Positions 20,293-28,479 of a stretch of 64,000 nt of DNA are shown here, in pieces. The notes under the pieces are model-generated. The model did not search any database. It was not told the origin of the DNA and was given only the letters and a program-made list of their open reading frames with translations. Source of the DNA: Microbacterium terrisoli (GTDB lineage Bacteria; Actinomycetota; Actinomycetes; Actinomycetales; Microbacteriaceae); the NCBI RefSeq assembly GCF_030866805.1, contig NZ_CP133019.1, forward strand, positions 3,224,001 to 3,288,000, given 5' to 3'. Position 1 is the first letter of the stretch, and every line of letters starts with the position of its first letter. A program made the translations under genes and the position numbers.

Positions 20293-21359
20293 GTGCGGGC
20301 GCCTTCGACGCGGTGCTGCTGGCGAGCTTCGGCGGCCCCGAGGGGCAGGATGACGTCATCCCGTTCCTGCGCAACGTGACGCGGGGGCGCGGCATCCCGG
20401 ACGAACGGCTCGAAGAGGTCGCCGTCCACTACCGCCACTTCGGCGGCGTGAGCCCGATCAACGCTCAGAATCGCGCGCTGAAGGCAGCGCTGGAGACAGA
20501 GCTCGCCGCTCGCGGCATCGACCTGCCCGTGCACTGGGGCAACCGCAATTGGGCCCCGTTCTTCGCCGACGCCGTGCGCGACGCCCACGCTCAGGGACAC
20601 GACCGGCTGCTGGCCGTGGTCACCAGCGCCTACACGTCGTACTCCGGCGTGGGACAGTATCGCGAGAACTTCGAGAAGGCGCTGGCCGACACGGGCCTGG
20701 ACGGCACGGGCTCGGACGGCACGGGCTCGAACGGCACCGTCACGATCGACCGGCTGCGGGAGTTCTTCGACCACCCCGGGTTCGTCACGCCCTTCATCGA
20801 GGGACTGCGCGCGGCCGTGGGCGCAGGTACCGCCAACACCCACGTGCTGTTCACGACGCATTCGATTCCGGATGCCGCAGCCGCCGCCTCCGGCCCGCAG
20901 TACGGGCCCGGCGGCGCATATGTCGCGCAGCACTGCGCGATCGCCGACGTCATCGCCGCGCAGGCGGCGCCCGGCGTGCCGTATTCGCTGTGCTATCAGT
21001 CCCGCAGCGGCGACCCGCGCACCCCCTGGCTCGAGCCCGACGTGAACGATGAGATCCGCAGGCTTGCCGCTGTCGGTGTGCAGCGCGTGATCGTCGTGCC
21101 GATCGGGTTCGTCAGCGACCACATGGAGGTTCTCTGGGACCTCGACACCGAAGCCGCTCAGACCGCGGCCGAGGTCGGCGTGGACTTCGCCCGGGTCGCG
21201 ACCCCCGGCATCCACCCCGCGTTCGTGGCGGGCCTCGTCGACCTGATCCAGGAGCGGGTGGATGCCGCCCCCGCCGACAAGCGCGCGCACCTGACCGCGC
21301 TCGGGCCGTGGCCCGACCATGCCACGGTCGGCGCGACCGTGATGGCTTCCACCCGATGA
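20289..21359 (+). CDS. hemH: coproporphyrin ferrochelatase (HemH/CpfC)
   Basis: Inserts Fe2+ into coproporphyrin III. The 356-residue protein contains LLASFGGPEGQDDVIPFL at the start, the VHYRHFGGVSPIN porphyrin-binding block, the metal-site histidine in LFTTHSIPDAA (about residue 195) and the C-terminal PIGFVSDHMEVLWDLDTEA. GTG start overlaps the hemQ stop. A 15-bp tandem repeat adds a DGTGS-type linker near residue 140. The C-terminal tail has no cysteines, so the [2Fe-2S] cluster known in mycobacterial-type ferrochelatases seems absent; that is inference from the visible residues. Confidence 0.94.
   Translation: MSAGAFDAVLLASFGGPEGQDDVIPFLRNVTRGRGIPDERLEEVAVHYRHFGGVSPINAQNRALKAALETELAARGIDLPVHWGNRNWAPFFADAVRDAHAQGHDRLLAVVTSAYTSYSGVGQYRENFEKALADTGLDGTGSDGTGSNGTVTIDRLREFFDHPGFVTPFIEGLRAAVGAGTANTHVLFTTHSIPDAAAAASGPQYGPGGAYVAQHCAIADVIAAQAAPGVPYSLCYQSRSGDPRTPWLEPDVNDEIRRLAAVGVQRVIVVPIGFVSDHMEVLWDLDTEAAQTAAEVGVDFARVATPGIHPAFVAGLVDLIQERVDAAPADKRAHLTALGPWPDHATVGATVMASTR
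20700..20738. repeat. 15-bp tandem repeat in hemH
   Basis: GACGGCACGGGCTCG occurs twice, followed by a partial third copy (AACGGCACC). It encodes repeated DGTGS units between two helices of ferrochelatase. The array is in frame, so copy-number change would alter only linker length. Confidence 0.8.
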
Positions 21360-22357
21360 GCGTCACCCTGCGGGTCGGCACCCGCGGCAGCGCGCTTGCC
21401 GTCGCCCAGACGACCCAGGTCGCGCACGCACTGCGCGATGCGCTGGCCGGCGCCGGCGACGACGTCGAGATCGAGATCGTGCGGGTGACCACCCACGGCG
21501 ACACGTCGCGCGCCTCGCTGTCGAGCCTGGGCGGCACGGGTGTGTTCGCAACGGCCCTGCGCGATGCGCTGCGCGCGGGCGAGTGCGACGTCATCGTGCA
21601 CTCGTTCAAGGACCTTCCCACCGCCCCCTCGCCGGGGCTGGTCATCGGCGCGGTGCCCGTCCGTGAAGACGCACGCGACATGGTCGTCACCCACGACGGC
21701 ACCCGGCTCGAAGACCTGCCGGCCGGCTCGCGCGTCGGCACCGGATCGCCGCGGCGCATCGCACAGGTGCACGCACTGCGCCCCGACCTCGAGGTCGTCG
21801 ACATCCGCGGCAACGTCGACTCGCGCCTTGCCCGCCTGACGGCAGAGGGAGCCGACCGCCTCGACGCGCTCGTGCTGGCCGCCGCAGGACTTGCCCGGCT
21901 CGGCCGCGCCGACGTGGCTGCACAGCCGATGCCGCTGACGGCGTGGCCGTCGGCGCCCGCGCAGGGCGCCCTGGCGATCGAGGTGCGCGAGGAGGATGCC
22001 GCCGGCACCGCGCTGGCCGCAGCGCTGGCGCATGTGAACGACCCCGCCACCGCAGCCGCAGCCGCCGCCGAACGCGGAGTGCTGGCCGGGCTCGAGGCCG
22101 GCTGCTCCGCACCGCTGGGAGCCACCGCCGGTTTCGACGGCGACGGCACTCTCACGCTGGCAGCCGCCGCCTACAGTCTTGACGGAACGCGCCGGGTTGC
22201 GGCATCCGTCACCATCGACGCTGCGGCGGCGGACCCGAGCGCCGCCGCAGCCGCCGCCGCATCGGCCGCCCACGAGGTCGTCACGCGCATGCTCGCAGAC
22301 GGCGCGGCCGAGCTCGTTCCCGGCACGGCGGCATCAACGCCGGAAGGCACCGCATGA
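21356..22357 (+). CDS. hemC: hydroxymethylbilane synthase (porphobilinogen deaminase)
   Basis: Polymerises four porphobilinogen units to hydroxymethylbilane. The 333-residue protein begins [15 protein letters not shown], has the VHSFKDLPT block (about residues 80-90), [10 protein letters not shown], and the cysteine that carries the dipyrromethane cofactor in [11 protein letters not shown] (about residue 247). The ATG overlaps the hemH stop as ATGA, so the longer in-frame reading from 21308 is not the start. The Ala-rich C-terminal third matches high-GC relatives. No hemD follows, unlike the common hemC-hemD arrangement. Confidence 0.96.
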   Translation: MSVTLRVGTRGSALAVAQTTQVAHALRDALAGAGDDVEIEIVRVTTHGDTSRASLSSLGGTGVFATALRDALRAGECDVIVHSFKDLPTAPSPGLVIGAVPVREDARDMVVTHDGTRLEDLPAGSRVGTGSPRRIAQVHALRPDLEVVDIRGNVDSRLARLTAEGADRLDALVLAAAGLARLGRADVAAQPMPLTAWPSAPAQGALAIEVREEDAAGTALAAALAHVNDPATAAAAAAERGVLAGLEAGCSAPLGATAGFDGDGTLTLAAAAYSLDGTRRVAASVTIDAAAADPSAAAAAAASAAHEVVTRMLADGAAELVPGTAASTPEGTA

Positions 22358-23334
22358 GCACCCCCGTCATCCGCCCCCGCCGCCTGCGCACGTCCCCCGC
22401 GATGCGGCGGCTGGTCGCCGAGACCCGCATCCACCCAGCGCAGCTGATCCTGCCGCTGTTCGTGCGCGAAGACATCTCCGAGCCGGCGCCGATCGGCGCC
22501 ATGCCCGGAGTGGTGCAGCACACCCTCGATTCGCTGAAGGGCGCGGTGCAGGATGCCGCAGCCTCCGGCATCGGCGGTGTCATGCTGTTCGGCATCCCGG
22601 CCACCCGCGACGCGATCGGATCGGGCGCGACCGATGCCGACGGCATCCTGAACCGTGCGACACGGGTCGCTGCTGCCGAGGCCGGCGACGCGCTGGTGGT
22701 GCAGACCGACCTGTGCCTGGACGAGTTCACCGACCACGGCCACTGCGGTGTGCTGGACGCGCGCGGCCGCGTCGACAACGACGCCACGCTGCTCCGCTAC
22801 CGTGACATGGCCCTGGCCCAGGCCGACGCCGGGTCGCAGCTGCTGGGCCTGTCGGGGATGATGGACGGCCAGGTCGCCGCCGTGCGCGAGGCCCTCGACG
22901 GCCACGGGCTCATCGACACCGCGATCCTCGCCTATGCGGCGAAGTACTCCTCAGCCTTCTACGGTCCCTTCCGCGAGGCCGTCGATTCGCAGCTGCGGGG
23001 CGACCGGCGCACCTACCAGCAGGACCCCGCCAACCGCATCGAGGGCGGCCGCGAAGCCGCACTGGACGAGGCCGAGGGCGCCGATGTGCTGATGGTCAAG
23101 CCCGCGATGAGCTATCTGGACGTGCTGTCCGATGTCGCCGCCACCGCGCAGGTTCCGGTGTGGGCGTACCAGGTGTCGGGGGAGTACGCGATGATCGAGG
23201 CTGCCGCCGCGAACGGGTGGATCGACCGCGAACGGGCGATCCGCGAGAGCGTGACCGGCACCCTGCGTGCCGGAGCCGGTGCCGTGCTGACGTATTGGGC
23301 GCTGGAGCTGTCGGCCTGGGAGAAGAACGCATGA
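22354..23334 (+). CDS. hemB: porphobilinogen synthase (delta-aminolevulinate dehydratase)
   Basis: Condenses two 5-aminolevulinate molecules to porphobilinogen. The 326-residue TIM barrel has both Schiff-base lysines: [14 protein letters not shown] (about residue 196) and [13 protein letters not shown] (about 249). The metal-site segment reads [17 protein letters not shown]: two of the three cysteines of the zinc-type site are kept and the middle one is aspartate, an intermediate between Zn- and Mg-type enzymes. Start and stop both overlap neighbours as ATGA, so hemC-hemB-hemL are translationally coupled. Confidence 0.96.
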   Translation: MSTPVIRPRRLRTSPAMRRLVAETRIHPAQLILPLFVREDISEPAPIGAMPGVVQHTLDSLKGAVQDAAASGIGGVMLFGIPATRDAIGSGATDADGILNRATRVAAAEAGDALVVQTDLCLDEFTDHGHCGVLDARGRVDNDATLLRYRDMALAQADAGSQLLGLSGMMDGQVAAVREALDGHGLIDTAILAYAAKYSSAFYGPFREAVDSQLRGDRRTYQQDPANRIEGGREAALDEAEGADVLMVKPAMSYLDVLSDVAATAQVPVWAYQVSGEYAMIEAAAANGWIDRERAIRESVTGTLRAGAGAVLTYWALELSAWEKNA

Positions 23335-24719
23335 GCAACCAGACGGCTTTCGACGAGGCATCCACCGTCATCCCGGGTGGGGTCAACTCGCCGGTGCGCG
23401 CGTTCCGTTCGGTAGGCGGTGCGCCGCGTTTCCTCGTGTCGGGGCACGGTTCGTACGTCGTCGACGTCGAGGGCCGCGAGTACGTCGATCTGGTGTGCTC
23501 GTGGGGACCGCTGCTGCTCGGGCACGCCCACCCGCAGGTGCTGGATGCCGTGCACCAGGCGGTCTCGCGCGGCCTCTCGTTCGGCGCGTCGACGCCGGCG
23601 GAGACCGAACTCGCCGAGGCCGTGATCGCGCGCCTCGCGCGGATCGAGGTGCCCGACCGTTCCTCTTCACAGCCCCGTTCCACTGACCCTCGCTCAGGGG
23701 CCGCCCCCCAGGCCCCTGAGCGAGCATCTCGGGATGCCGCCGTCGTCGAGCAGGTGCGCTTGGTCTCCACCGGCACCGAGGCGACGATGACGGCGATCCG
23801 ACTGGCGCGCGGGGTGACCGGCCGGTCGCTGGTCATCAAGTTCGCCGGTCATTACCACGGGCACTCCGACGGCCTGCTCGCCGACGCCGGCAGCGGATTG
23901 GCCACCCTGGCTCTGCCCTCTTCGGCGGGGGTGCCCGCCGAGATCGCGGCGCAGACTCTCGTGCTGCCCTACAACGACCGTGCCGCCGTGGAGGCGGCGT
24001 TCGCCGAGTTCGGCCCGCGGATCGCGGCGATCATCGTCGAGGCCGCGTCGGCGAACATGGGAGTGGTGGCACCGCAGCCGGGCTTCAATGCGTTCCTCGC
24101 GCAGACGACGCACGCGCACGGCGCTCTGCTGATCGTCGACGAGGTGCTCACCGGATTCCGCGTGTCGCCCGCCGGGTGGTTGGGACTCGAGCCGGTTGCG
24201 GCCGACATCGTCACCTTCGGCAAGGTCATCGGCGGAGGGATGCCGCTGGCGGCTCTGGGCGCACGGCGCGAGATCATGGAGCACCTGGCACCGTTGGGGC
24301 CGGTCTATCAGGCCGGCACGCTGTCGGGCAACCCGGTCGCGGTCGCGGCGGGCCTTGCGACGCTGCAGGCGGCGGATGCCGCGGTCTATGCGCGCGTGGA
24401 CGCGGTGGCCGCGACCATCTCGACCGCCGTCGACGATGCGCTGTCGGCCGCCGGGGTCGAACACGTCGTCTCGCGCGCGGGAAACCTCTTCAGCATCCAG
24501 TTCCGGCCCGCGCTCGCCCGTGACTACGCCGGCGTGCAGCGCCAGGAGGCGTTCCGCTACGGCCCGTTCTTCCACGCGATGCTCGACGCGGGAGTCTCGC
24601 TGCCGCCGAGCGCGTACGAAGCGTGGTTCGTCAGCGCTGCGCACGACGACGCCGCCGTGTCGCGCGTGCTGGACGCGCTGCCGGCCGCGGCACGGGCGGC
24701 CGCCGCCGCGCGCCCCTGA
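23331..24719 (+). CDS. hemL: glutamate-1-semialdehyde 2,1-aminomutase, with an in-frame insertion
   Basis: PLP enzyme that isomerises glutamate-1-semialdehyde to 5-aminolevulinate, directly after HemA. The 462-residue protein has [13 protein letters not shown] at the start, [23 protein letters not shown] and the PLP lysine in [11 protein letters not shown] (about residue 298). It is about 25-30 residues longer than usual because of a Ser/Pro/Arg-rich segment between ARIEVPD and [13 protein letters not shown] (about residues 108-140), encoded around a DNA palindrome (23689-23724). The insertion lies just before the conserved substrate-binding STGTEA strand, at a surface loop in known structures (inference). 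Last gene of the heme operon. Confidence 0.95.
   Translation: MSNQTAFDEASTVIPGGVNSPVRAFRSVGGAPRFLVSGHGSYVVDVEGREYVDLVCSWGPLLLGHAHPQVLDAVHQAVSRGLSFGASTPAETELAEAVIARLARIEVPDRSSSQPRSTDPRSGAAPQAPERASRDAAVVEQVRLVSTGTEATMTAIRLARGVTGRSLVIKFAGHYHGHSDGLLADAGSGLATLALPSSAGVPAEIAAQTLVLPYNDRAAVEAAFAEFGPRIAAIIVEAASANMGVVAPQPGFNAFLAQTTHAHGALLIVDEVLTGFRVSPAGWLGLEPVAADIVTFGKVIGGGMPLAALGARREIMEHLAPLGPVYQAGTLSGNPVAVAAGLATLQAADAAVYARVDAVAATISTAVDDALSAAGVEHVVSRAGNLFSIQFRPALARDYAGVQRQEAFRYGPFFHAMLDAGVSLPPSAYEAWFVSAAHDDAAVSRVLDALPAAARAAAAARP
23689..23724. repeat. palindromic element inside hemL
   Basis: Perfect 14-bp arms (23689-23702 and 23711-23724; left arm CTCGCTCAGGGGCC) around an 8-bp C-rich loop. It lies within an in-frame stretch that has no counterpart in usual HemL sequences and is translated through. 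Confidence 0.75.
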
Positions 24720-24807
24720 CGCACTGCGCCCACGGCCCGCCGGAGCGCCGCCCACGGCCCGCCGGCGGGGGCCCGGCCTGGCGAAACATTCATATGCCTC
24801 ACACACG

Positions 24808-24863
24808 CATTGAATCTCTCGTTCACACAGCCCTGGGGACCTGTGTGAACGAGAAGTTCAATG
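24808..24863. repeat. large palindrome downstream of the heme operon
   Basis: The intergenic region 24720-25039 holds no gene. It contains first a GC-rich direct repeat (GCCCACGGCCCGCCGG twice, about 24729-24765) and then a hairpin with 23-bp arms (24808-24830 and 24841-24863, two adjacent mismatches, 10-bp loop). The arms are much richer in A+T than the surroundings and read CTCGTTCACACAG at the stem top. It may end heme-operon transcription, but there is no T-run; a mobile or species-specific palindrome is equally possible. Confidence 0.7.
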
Positions 24864-25039
24864 CCGAAAAGCGCGGTATACCTCTGCTGCGAACCGCACG
24901 CGACGGCGTGCCCACCGCAGACGGTCTACTGCCCCACAGCCCGAGACCCCCGGCCGTGCGGCGGGCATCCCGCCCCGCTAGGCTGAAGCCATGCAATGCC
25001 GGTGACCTTCTCCCCCCGCACCCTAGAGAGAGGTTCACC

Positions 25040-25909
25040 ATGTCTTCTGCATCCCTTCCCCTTGCCGGCAAGACCGCGCTGGTCACCGGCGTCTCCCGTC
25101 GCCGCGGCATCGGCTACGCCGTGGCGCGCACCCTCGCCGGACTCGGCGCAAGCATCGTCATCCACCACTTCCGCCCGCATGACCTCACCGTCCCGTGGGG
25201 CGGCGACGACCTCGACGAGGTGCGTTCCGGCGTTCGCGATGCCGTGACCGCCGGAGCACGGTTCGCCGATGTGAGCGCCGACCTGACCACAGGCGAGGGG
25301 GTCGACCGCACGTGGCAGACGGCACAGGCTCTGACCGGCCAGGTCGACATCCTCGTCTGCAATCACGCACGCAGCGGAGGCGACGGCAGCATCCTCGACC
25401 TGACGCCTGAGATGCTCGACGCGTTCTGGCAGACCGACACCCGTTCGACGCTCATGCTCACGTCGCTGTTCGCGCGTGCGCGCGCACCGCAGGTGGGGGC
25501 CGCTGCCCGCCCGGGTGAGCGCATCGGCGGCGGACGCCCCTTCCCGGGCCCGACCGGCCACGTGTTCTGGATGACGTCAGGGCAGCTGCAGGGTCCGATG
25601 CGCGGCGAGGTCGCCTACGCGACGAGCAAAGCGGCCCTCGCCGGCGTCACCACGACCGTGGCCGCCGAGCTGCTCGAACTCGGGATCGTGCTGAACACGA
25701 TCAACCCCGGCCCGGTCAACACCGGCTATCTCGACCCTGAGACCACCGATCGCTCCCTCGAAGAGCTCGCCCAGCTGCGCGCCGAAACGCCGTTCGGGCG
25801 CTACGGGCGGCCCGACGATCCCGCCGCACTGATCGGCTGGCTCGCCACCGGCGGCACCTGGATCGTCGGCCAGGTGCTCACCAGCGACGGCGGCCTCAGC
25901 CTGCGCTGA
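25040..25909 (+). CDS. SDR family oxidoreductase
   Basis: NAD(P)-dependent short-chain dehydrogenase, 289 residues. The cofactor motif is a modified TGVSRRRGIGYAVA (about residues 16-29), as in 3-oxoacyl-ACP-reductase-like SDRs; the NAG-type motif appears as CNHARSG, and the catalytic YxxxK is YATSK (about 195-199). The C-terminus IVGQVLTSDGGLSLR is typical of FabG-like members. Substrate unknown. AGAGAGG precedes the ATG. The gene converges on the carbohydrate locus with 12 bp between stops, so any link to that pathway is only positional. Confidence 0.85.
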   Translation: MSSASLPLAGKTALVTGVSRRRGIGYAVARTLAGLGASIVIHHFRPHDLTVPWGGDDLDEVRSGVRDAVTAGARFADVSADLTTGEGVDRTWQTAQALTGQVDILVCNHARSGGDGSILDLTPEMLDAFWQTDTRSTLMLTSLFARARAPQVGAAARPGERIGGGRPFPGPTGHVFWMTSGQLQGPMRGEVAYATSKAALAGVTTTVAAELLELGIVLNTINPGPVNTGYLDPETTDRSLEELAQLRAETPFGRYGRPDDPAALIGWLATGGTWIVGQVLTSDGGLSLR

Positions 25910-25921
25910 CCATCCGCACGT

Positions 25922-26848
25922 TCAGAGCGGTTCGACGCGGAAGGTCAACGTCCGCCCCTGGCGGAACGGCTCCACGAGCTCGAAATTCTCGAAGGCGATG
26001 CCGCCGGGGAGCGGGTTCTCGCTCATCCAGTACGTGTGGCGCCCGTTGACCTGTGCGCGCAACGCCGGGTCCGGCTCCGTCACGCGCCATTCCTGGGTCG
26101 CCCGTCGCCCGACATAACGCCAGTGGTCCGCCGTGCCATCGGCATACCGGGCATGTGCAGGGTCCACCTCATCGGGGCGCGCGCGCACCACGACCTCATC
26201 GCCCTCGCGCGCCAGCTCCTCAAGCCCGAAGACCGCGTGCGGCGCGAACCCGCTCCCGCGGTACGACGGCCACAGATCCCGCGCACGCGCCGTGCGGGTG
26301 CGGAGCCCGAGATCGCGCAGCCGCGCCCAGTTCCCCATCGTGGCCGTAAGGACCACGGCATCCGGCTCCACTGAGCCTGCGCGCGCGAAGGCGGCCAACC
26401 GCACCTCGTGCGGACGATCACGTGTGAAAGCAGCGGTGACCCAGACGTCCGCTCCGTTGGCGAAGGGCTCGCAGAGGATGCTCACGCTCAGACTGTCACC
26501 GTCGGCCACACCGCGTGCGGGGTCATCCCCGCGGCGCGGTGCGATGTCGGTGGGATCGTCCGCCGACCAGAACCGCAGCCCCGGAACGTCGTCGAATCGC
26601 GACCGCTCCAGCTCTGAGTACCCGCGTTCGCGCGACCCCGCCGGAATCGGCTCGATCGCGATGAAATTCACGAGCCTGTCGCGTGGGTGATCGAGATACG
26701 GCGCGAAGACGCGGATCAGGCCGCGCGGTCCACCGAGCGGATGCAGCCCGATCTGCAAGCCGGCAGGGTGCCCCCAGCGCGGCTCACGCGCACCACTGCC
26801 GACGACCGGCCGCAGCCAACCGGTCGCATCCACGGCGGCAGGGGTCAT
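25922..26848 (-). CDS. uncharacterised protein at the end of the predicted D-arabinan operon
   Basis: A 308-residue soluble protein with no signal peptide. I do not recognise a named family. It is Trp/Arg-rich and looks mainly beta-stranded: LQIGLHPLGGPRGLIRVFAPYL near residue 30, WVTAAFTRDRPHEVRLAAFA near 135, and NGRHTYWMSENPLPGGIAFENFE near 270, with several Asp/Glu/His positions that could be catalytic. The ATG overlaps the upstream isomerase stop by one base (TGATG), so it is translated with the isomerase, GH116-like hydrolase and kinase. A glycoside hydrolase or sugar-binding role is suggested by context only. Confidence 0.7.
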   Translation of the reverse strand: MTPAAVDATGWLRPVVGSGAREPRWGHPAGLQIGLHPLGGPRGLIRVFAPYLDHPRDRLVNFIAIEPIPAGSRERGYSELERSRFDDVPGLRFWSADDPTDIAPRRGDDPARGVADGDSLSVSILCEPFANGADVWVTAAFTRDRPHEVRLAAFARAGSVEPDAVVLTATMGNWARLRDLGLRTRTARARDLWPSYRGSGFAPHAVFGLEELAREGDEVVVRARPDEVDPAHARYADGTADHWRYVGRRATQEWRVTEPDPALRAQVNGRHTYWMSENPLPGGIAFENFELVEPFRQGRTLTFRVEPL

Positions 26849-28479
26849 CACAGCGCGACGTCGCCGACCAGGTGCACGGTGATGCCGAGGCGGTCGAACA
26901 TGGCGGCCTTCGCGATGAGGGCCTTGTCGGCGGTGGCGGCATCGGGCGCGTAGACCAACTGCGCGTGGTTGGCCTTGTGCCGTGCCATGAACTGGTCGCG
27001 GGTCTGACCGTGCAGCACGACGTGCGCGACCGGCCACTCCGGGTTCGTGGCGTCCTTGCGACGCTGCGACTCCTCCGCGGGCAACTCGACGACCGTGCCG
27101 CGGAACACGTCCGCGTGCAGCGCACCGTCGGCGATGTACACGCGCGACAGAACGACCTCGCCGGGCGTGGAGACGCCGTTGATCGTGGCGCCGCCGGCGG
27201 GGAAGAACACGTGTCCCTGTCGCCAGCCGACCGCGTGATCCCAGCCGCCCAGGTGCGACGCTGGCACGGACCCCGAGATCTCGTAGGTCCAGACGAACTG
27301 CCCGTCGAACTCCTCGCCCCAACGCACGTCGTGCAACGTTGTGTCGGGCACGAGCCCCATCGCGGTCCAGACGCGGTTGGTGATCAGCGCGTCCACTGCG
27401 ACGCCTTCGTCCGCCTCGTTGAAGTGGGGGAACGCCCGACCCGCGTGCAGCTCTCGCGCCCCGTCGCGCGACAGCACCGGCGGACGGTCCGTGGAGTTCA
27501 GGATGCCCTCGGCCAGATCCGATGCGGGCACGAGGTCTTTCAGACCCTGCTGGTACTGGATGCCGACCGCGTCCAGACCGAAGTCGTCGGCAATCCGCAG
27601 AGCCGCGATATACATCTTGAGCTGCCATTGCACCTGGTCGCGGGTCAGCTCGGTCGCGGCATCCTGCCCGTACTCGAACCTCATGCCGTGCTCGATCAAC
27701 CAGTCGTACACGTCGTTCGCCTCGTCGTCGCCGACCTCGAGCATCTCGGCATACAGCGCGGACTGCGAGAGCCGCTCTTTGTAGATGCCCGTGCGATTGA
27801 GCAGTTCGTCGTCGAAGATCGCGTTGTACATGCCCATGCATCCCTCATCGAACACGCCGATGATGGCCTTGTCGGCGAGCATCTGATCGCCGAGGGCCCG
27901 GCCCAACTCGACCTCGGGACTCTGCGGCAGGGCCGGCAGATCCCGCACGTGCGATGCGTCGTGGGTGATGTGTCCGGTCTCGATCCACTCTTTGAGGCCC
28001 GCCCGGAACCAGTCGTCGGTGAAGTCGACCGACCAGATCGTCGAATAGGGCTTGCCCATCTTGGTCAGGCCGGCGTTCAGGCCGAGCAGGCCCACCAGCC
28101 CAGGCCAGTCGGGGGCGAAGTTCGCCGTCGTCAGGATCGGTCCGCGGTGCGTGCGCAACCCTGCGAGCACGTGATGCGAGTACTGCCAGTTGGCGATCGC
28201 GACGACCAAGGGTGCGTCCTCGGGGATGTTCTTGAACACCTCCATGCCCATCCGCTGACTGCGGATGTAGCCGTGGCCCCGCTCGGCATCCACTCCGAAC
28301 GCGCGCACGACGCTCCACCCCAGGTGCTCGAACGCGGCCGTCACGGCCGCTTCGGTCGCCGCCTGCACCGGCCAGCCGGCGACATTGGCCGATTCGCGCA
28401 GGTCACCGGACGTGATCAGGTAGACCGTGTTCGGTGCGACGACCGGGCGCGTGGCCGGGGTGGGGAGTGTGTAGCTCAT
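26848..28479 (-). CDS. L-fucose/D-arabinose isomerase-like protein
   Basis: A 543-residue cytoplasmic protein related to L-fucose isomerase (about 590 residues in E. coli). That family converts L-fucose to L-fuculose and D-arabinose to D-ribulose with a metal ion. Family-like segments are GVFDEGCMGMYNAIFDDELL (about residues 205-224), ERLSQSALYAEM, and FGLDAVGIQYQQGLKDL (about 320-336). In this locus the natural substrate is inferred to be D-arabinose, giving D-ribulose for the neighbouring kinase. Four-base ATGA overlap with the upstream GH116-like gene and one-base overlap with the downstream gene. Isomerase family is fairly sure; the substrate is inference. Confidence 0.8.
   Translation of the reverse strand: MSYTLPTPATRPVVAPNTVYLITSGDLRESANVAGWPVQAATEAAVTAAFEHLGWSVVRAFGVDAERGHGYIRSQRMGMEVFKNIPEDAPLVVAIANWQYSHHVLAGLRTHRGPILTTANFAPDWPGLVGLLGLNAGLTKMGKPYSTIWSVDFTDDWFRAGLKEWIETGHITHDASHVRDLPALPQSPEVELGRALGDQMLADKAIIGVFDEGCMGMYNAIFDDELLNRTGIYKERLSQSALYAEMLEVGDDEANDVYDWLIEHGMRFEYGQDAATELTRDQVQWQLKMYIAALRIADDFGLDAVGIQYQQGLKDLVPASDLAEGILNSTDRPPVLSRDGARELHAGRAFPHFNEADEGVAVDALITNRVWTAMGLVPDTTLHDVRWGEEFDGQFVWTYEISGSVPASHLGGWDHAVGWRQGHVFFPAGGATINGVSTPGEVVLSRVYIADGALHADVFRGTVVELPAEESQRRKDATNPEWPVAHVVLHGQTRDQFMARHKANHAQLVYAPDAATADKALIAKAAMFDRLGITVHLVGDVAL

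Noticed and set aside
25040..25909. SDR at the edge of the arabinan locus as a pathway enzyme
   Set aside because: It is on the opposite strand, has no GAAATCGATTTC site and converges on the operon; no evidence joins it to the regulon.
26849..27841. N-terminal extension of the uncharacterised protein at 25922
   Set aside because: The longer frame overlaps the isomerase gene on the same strand; the ATG at 26848 forms a typical TGATG coupling.
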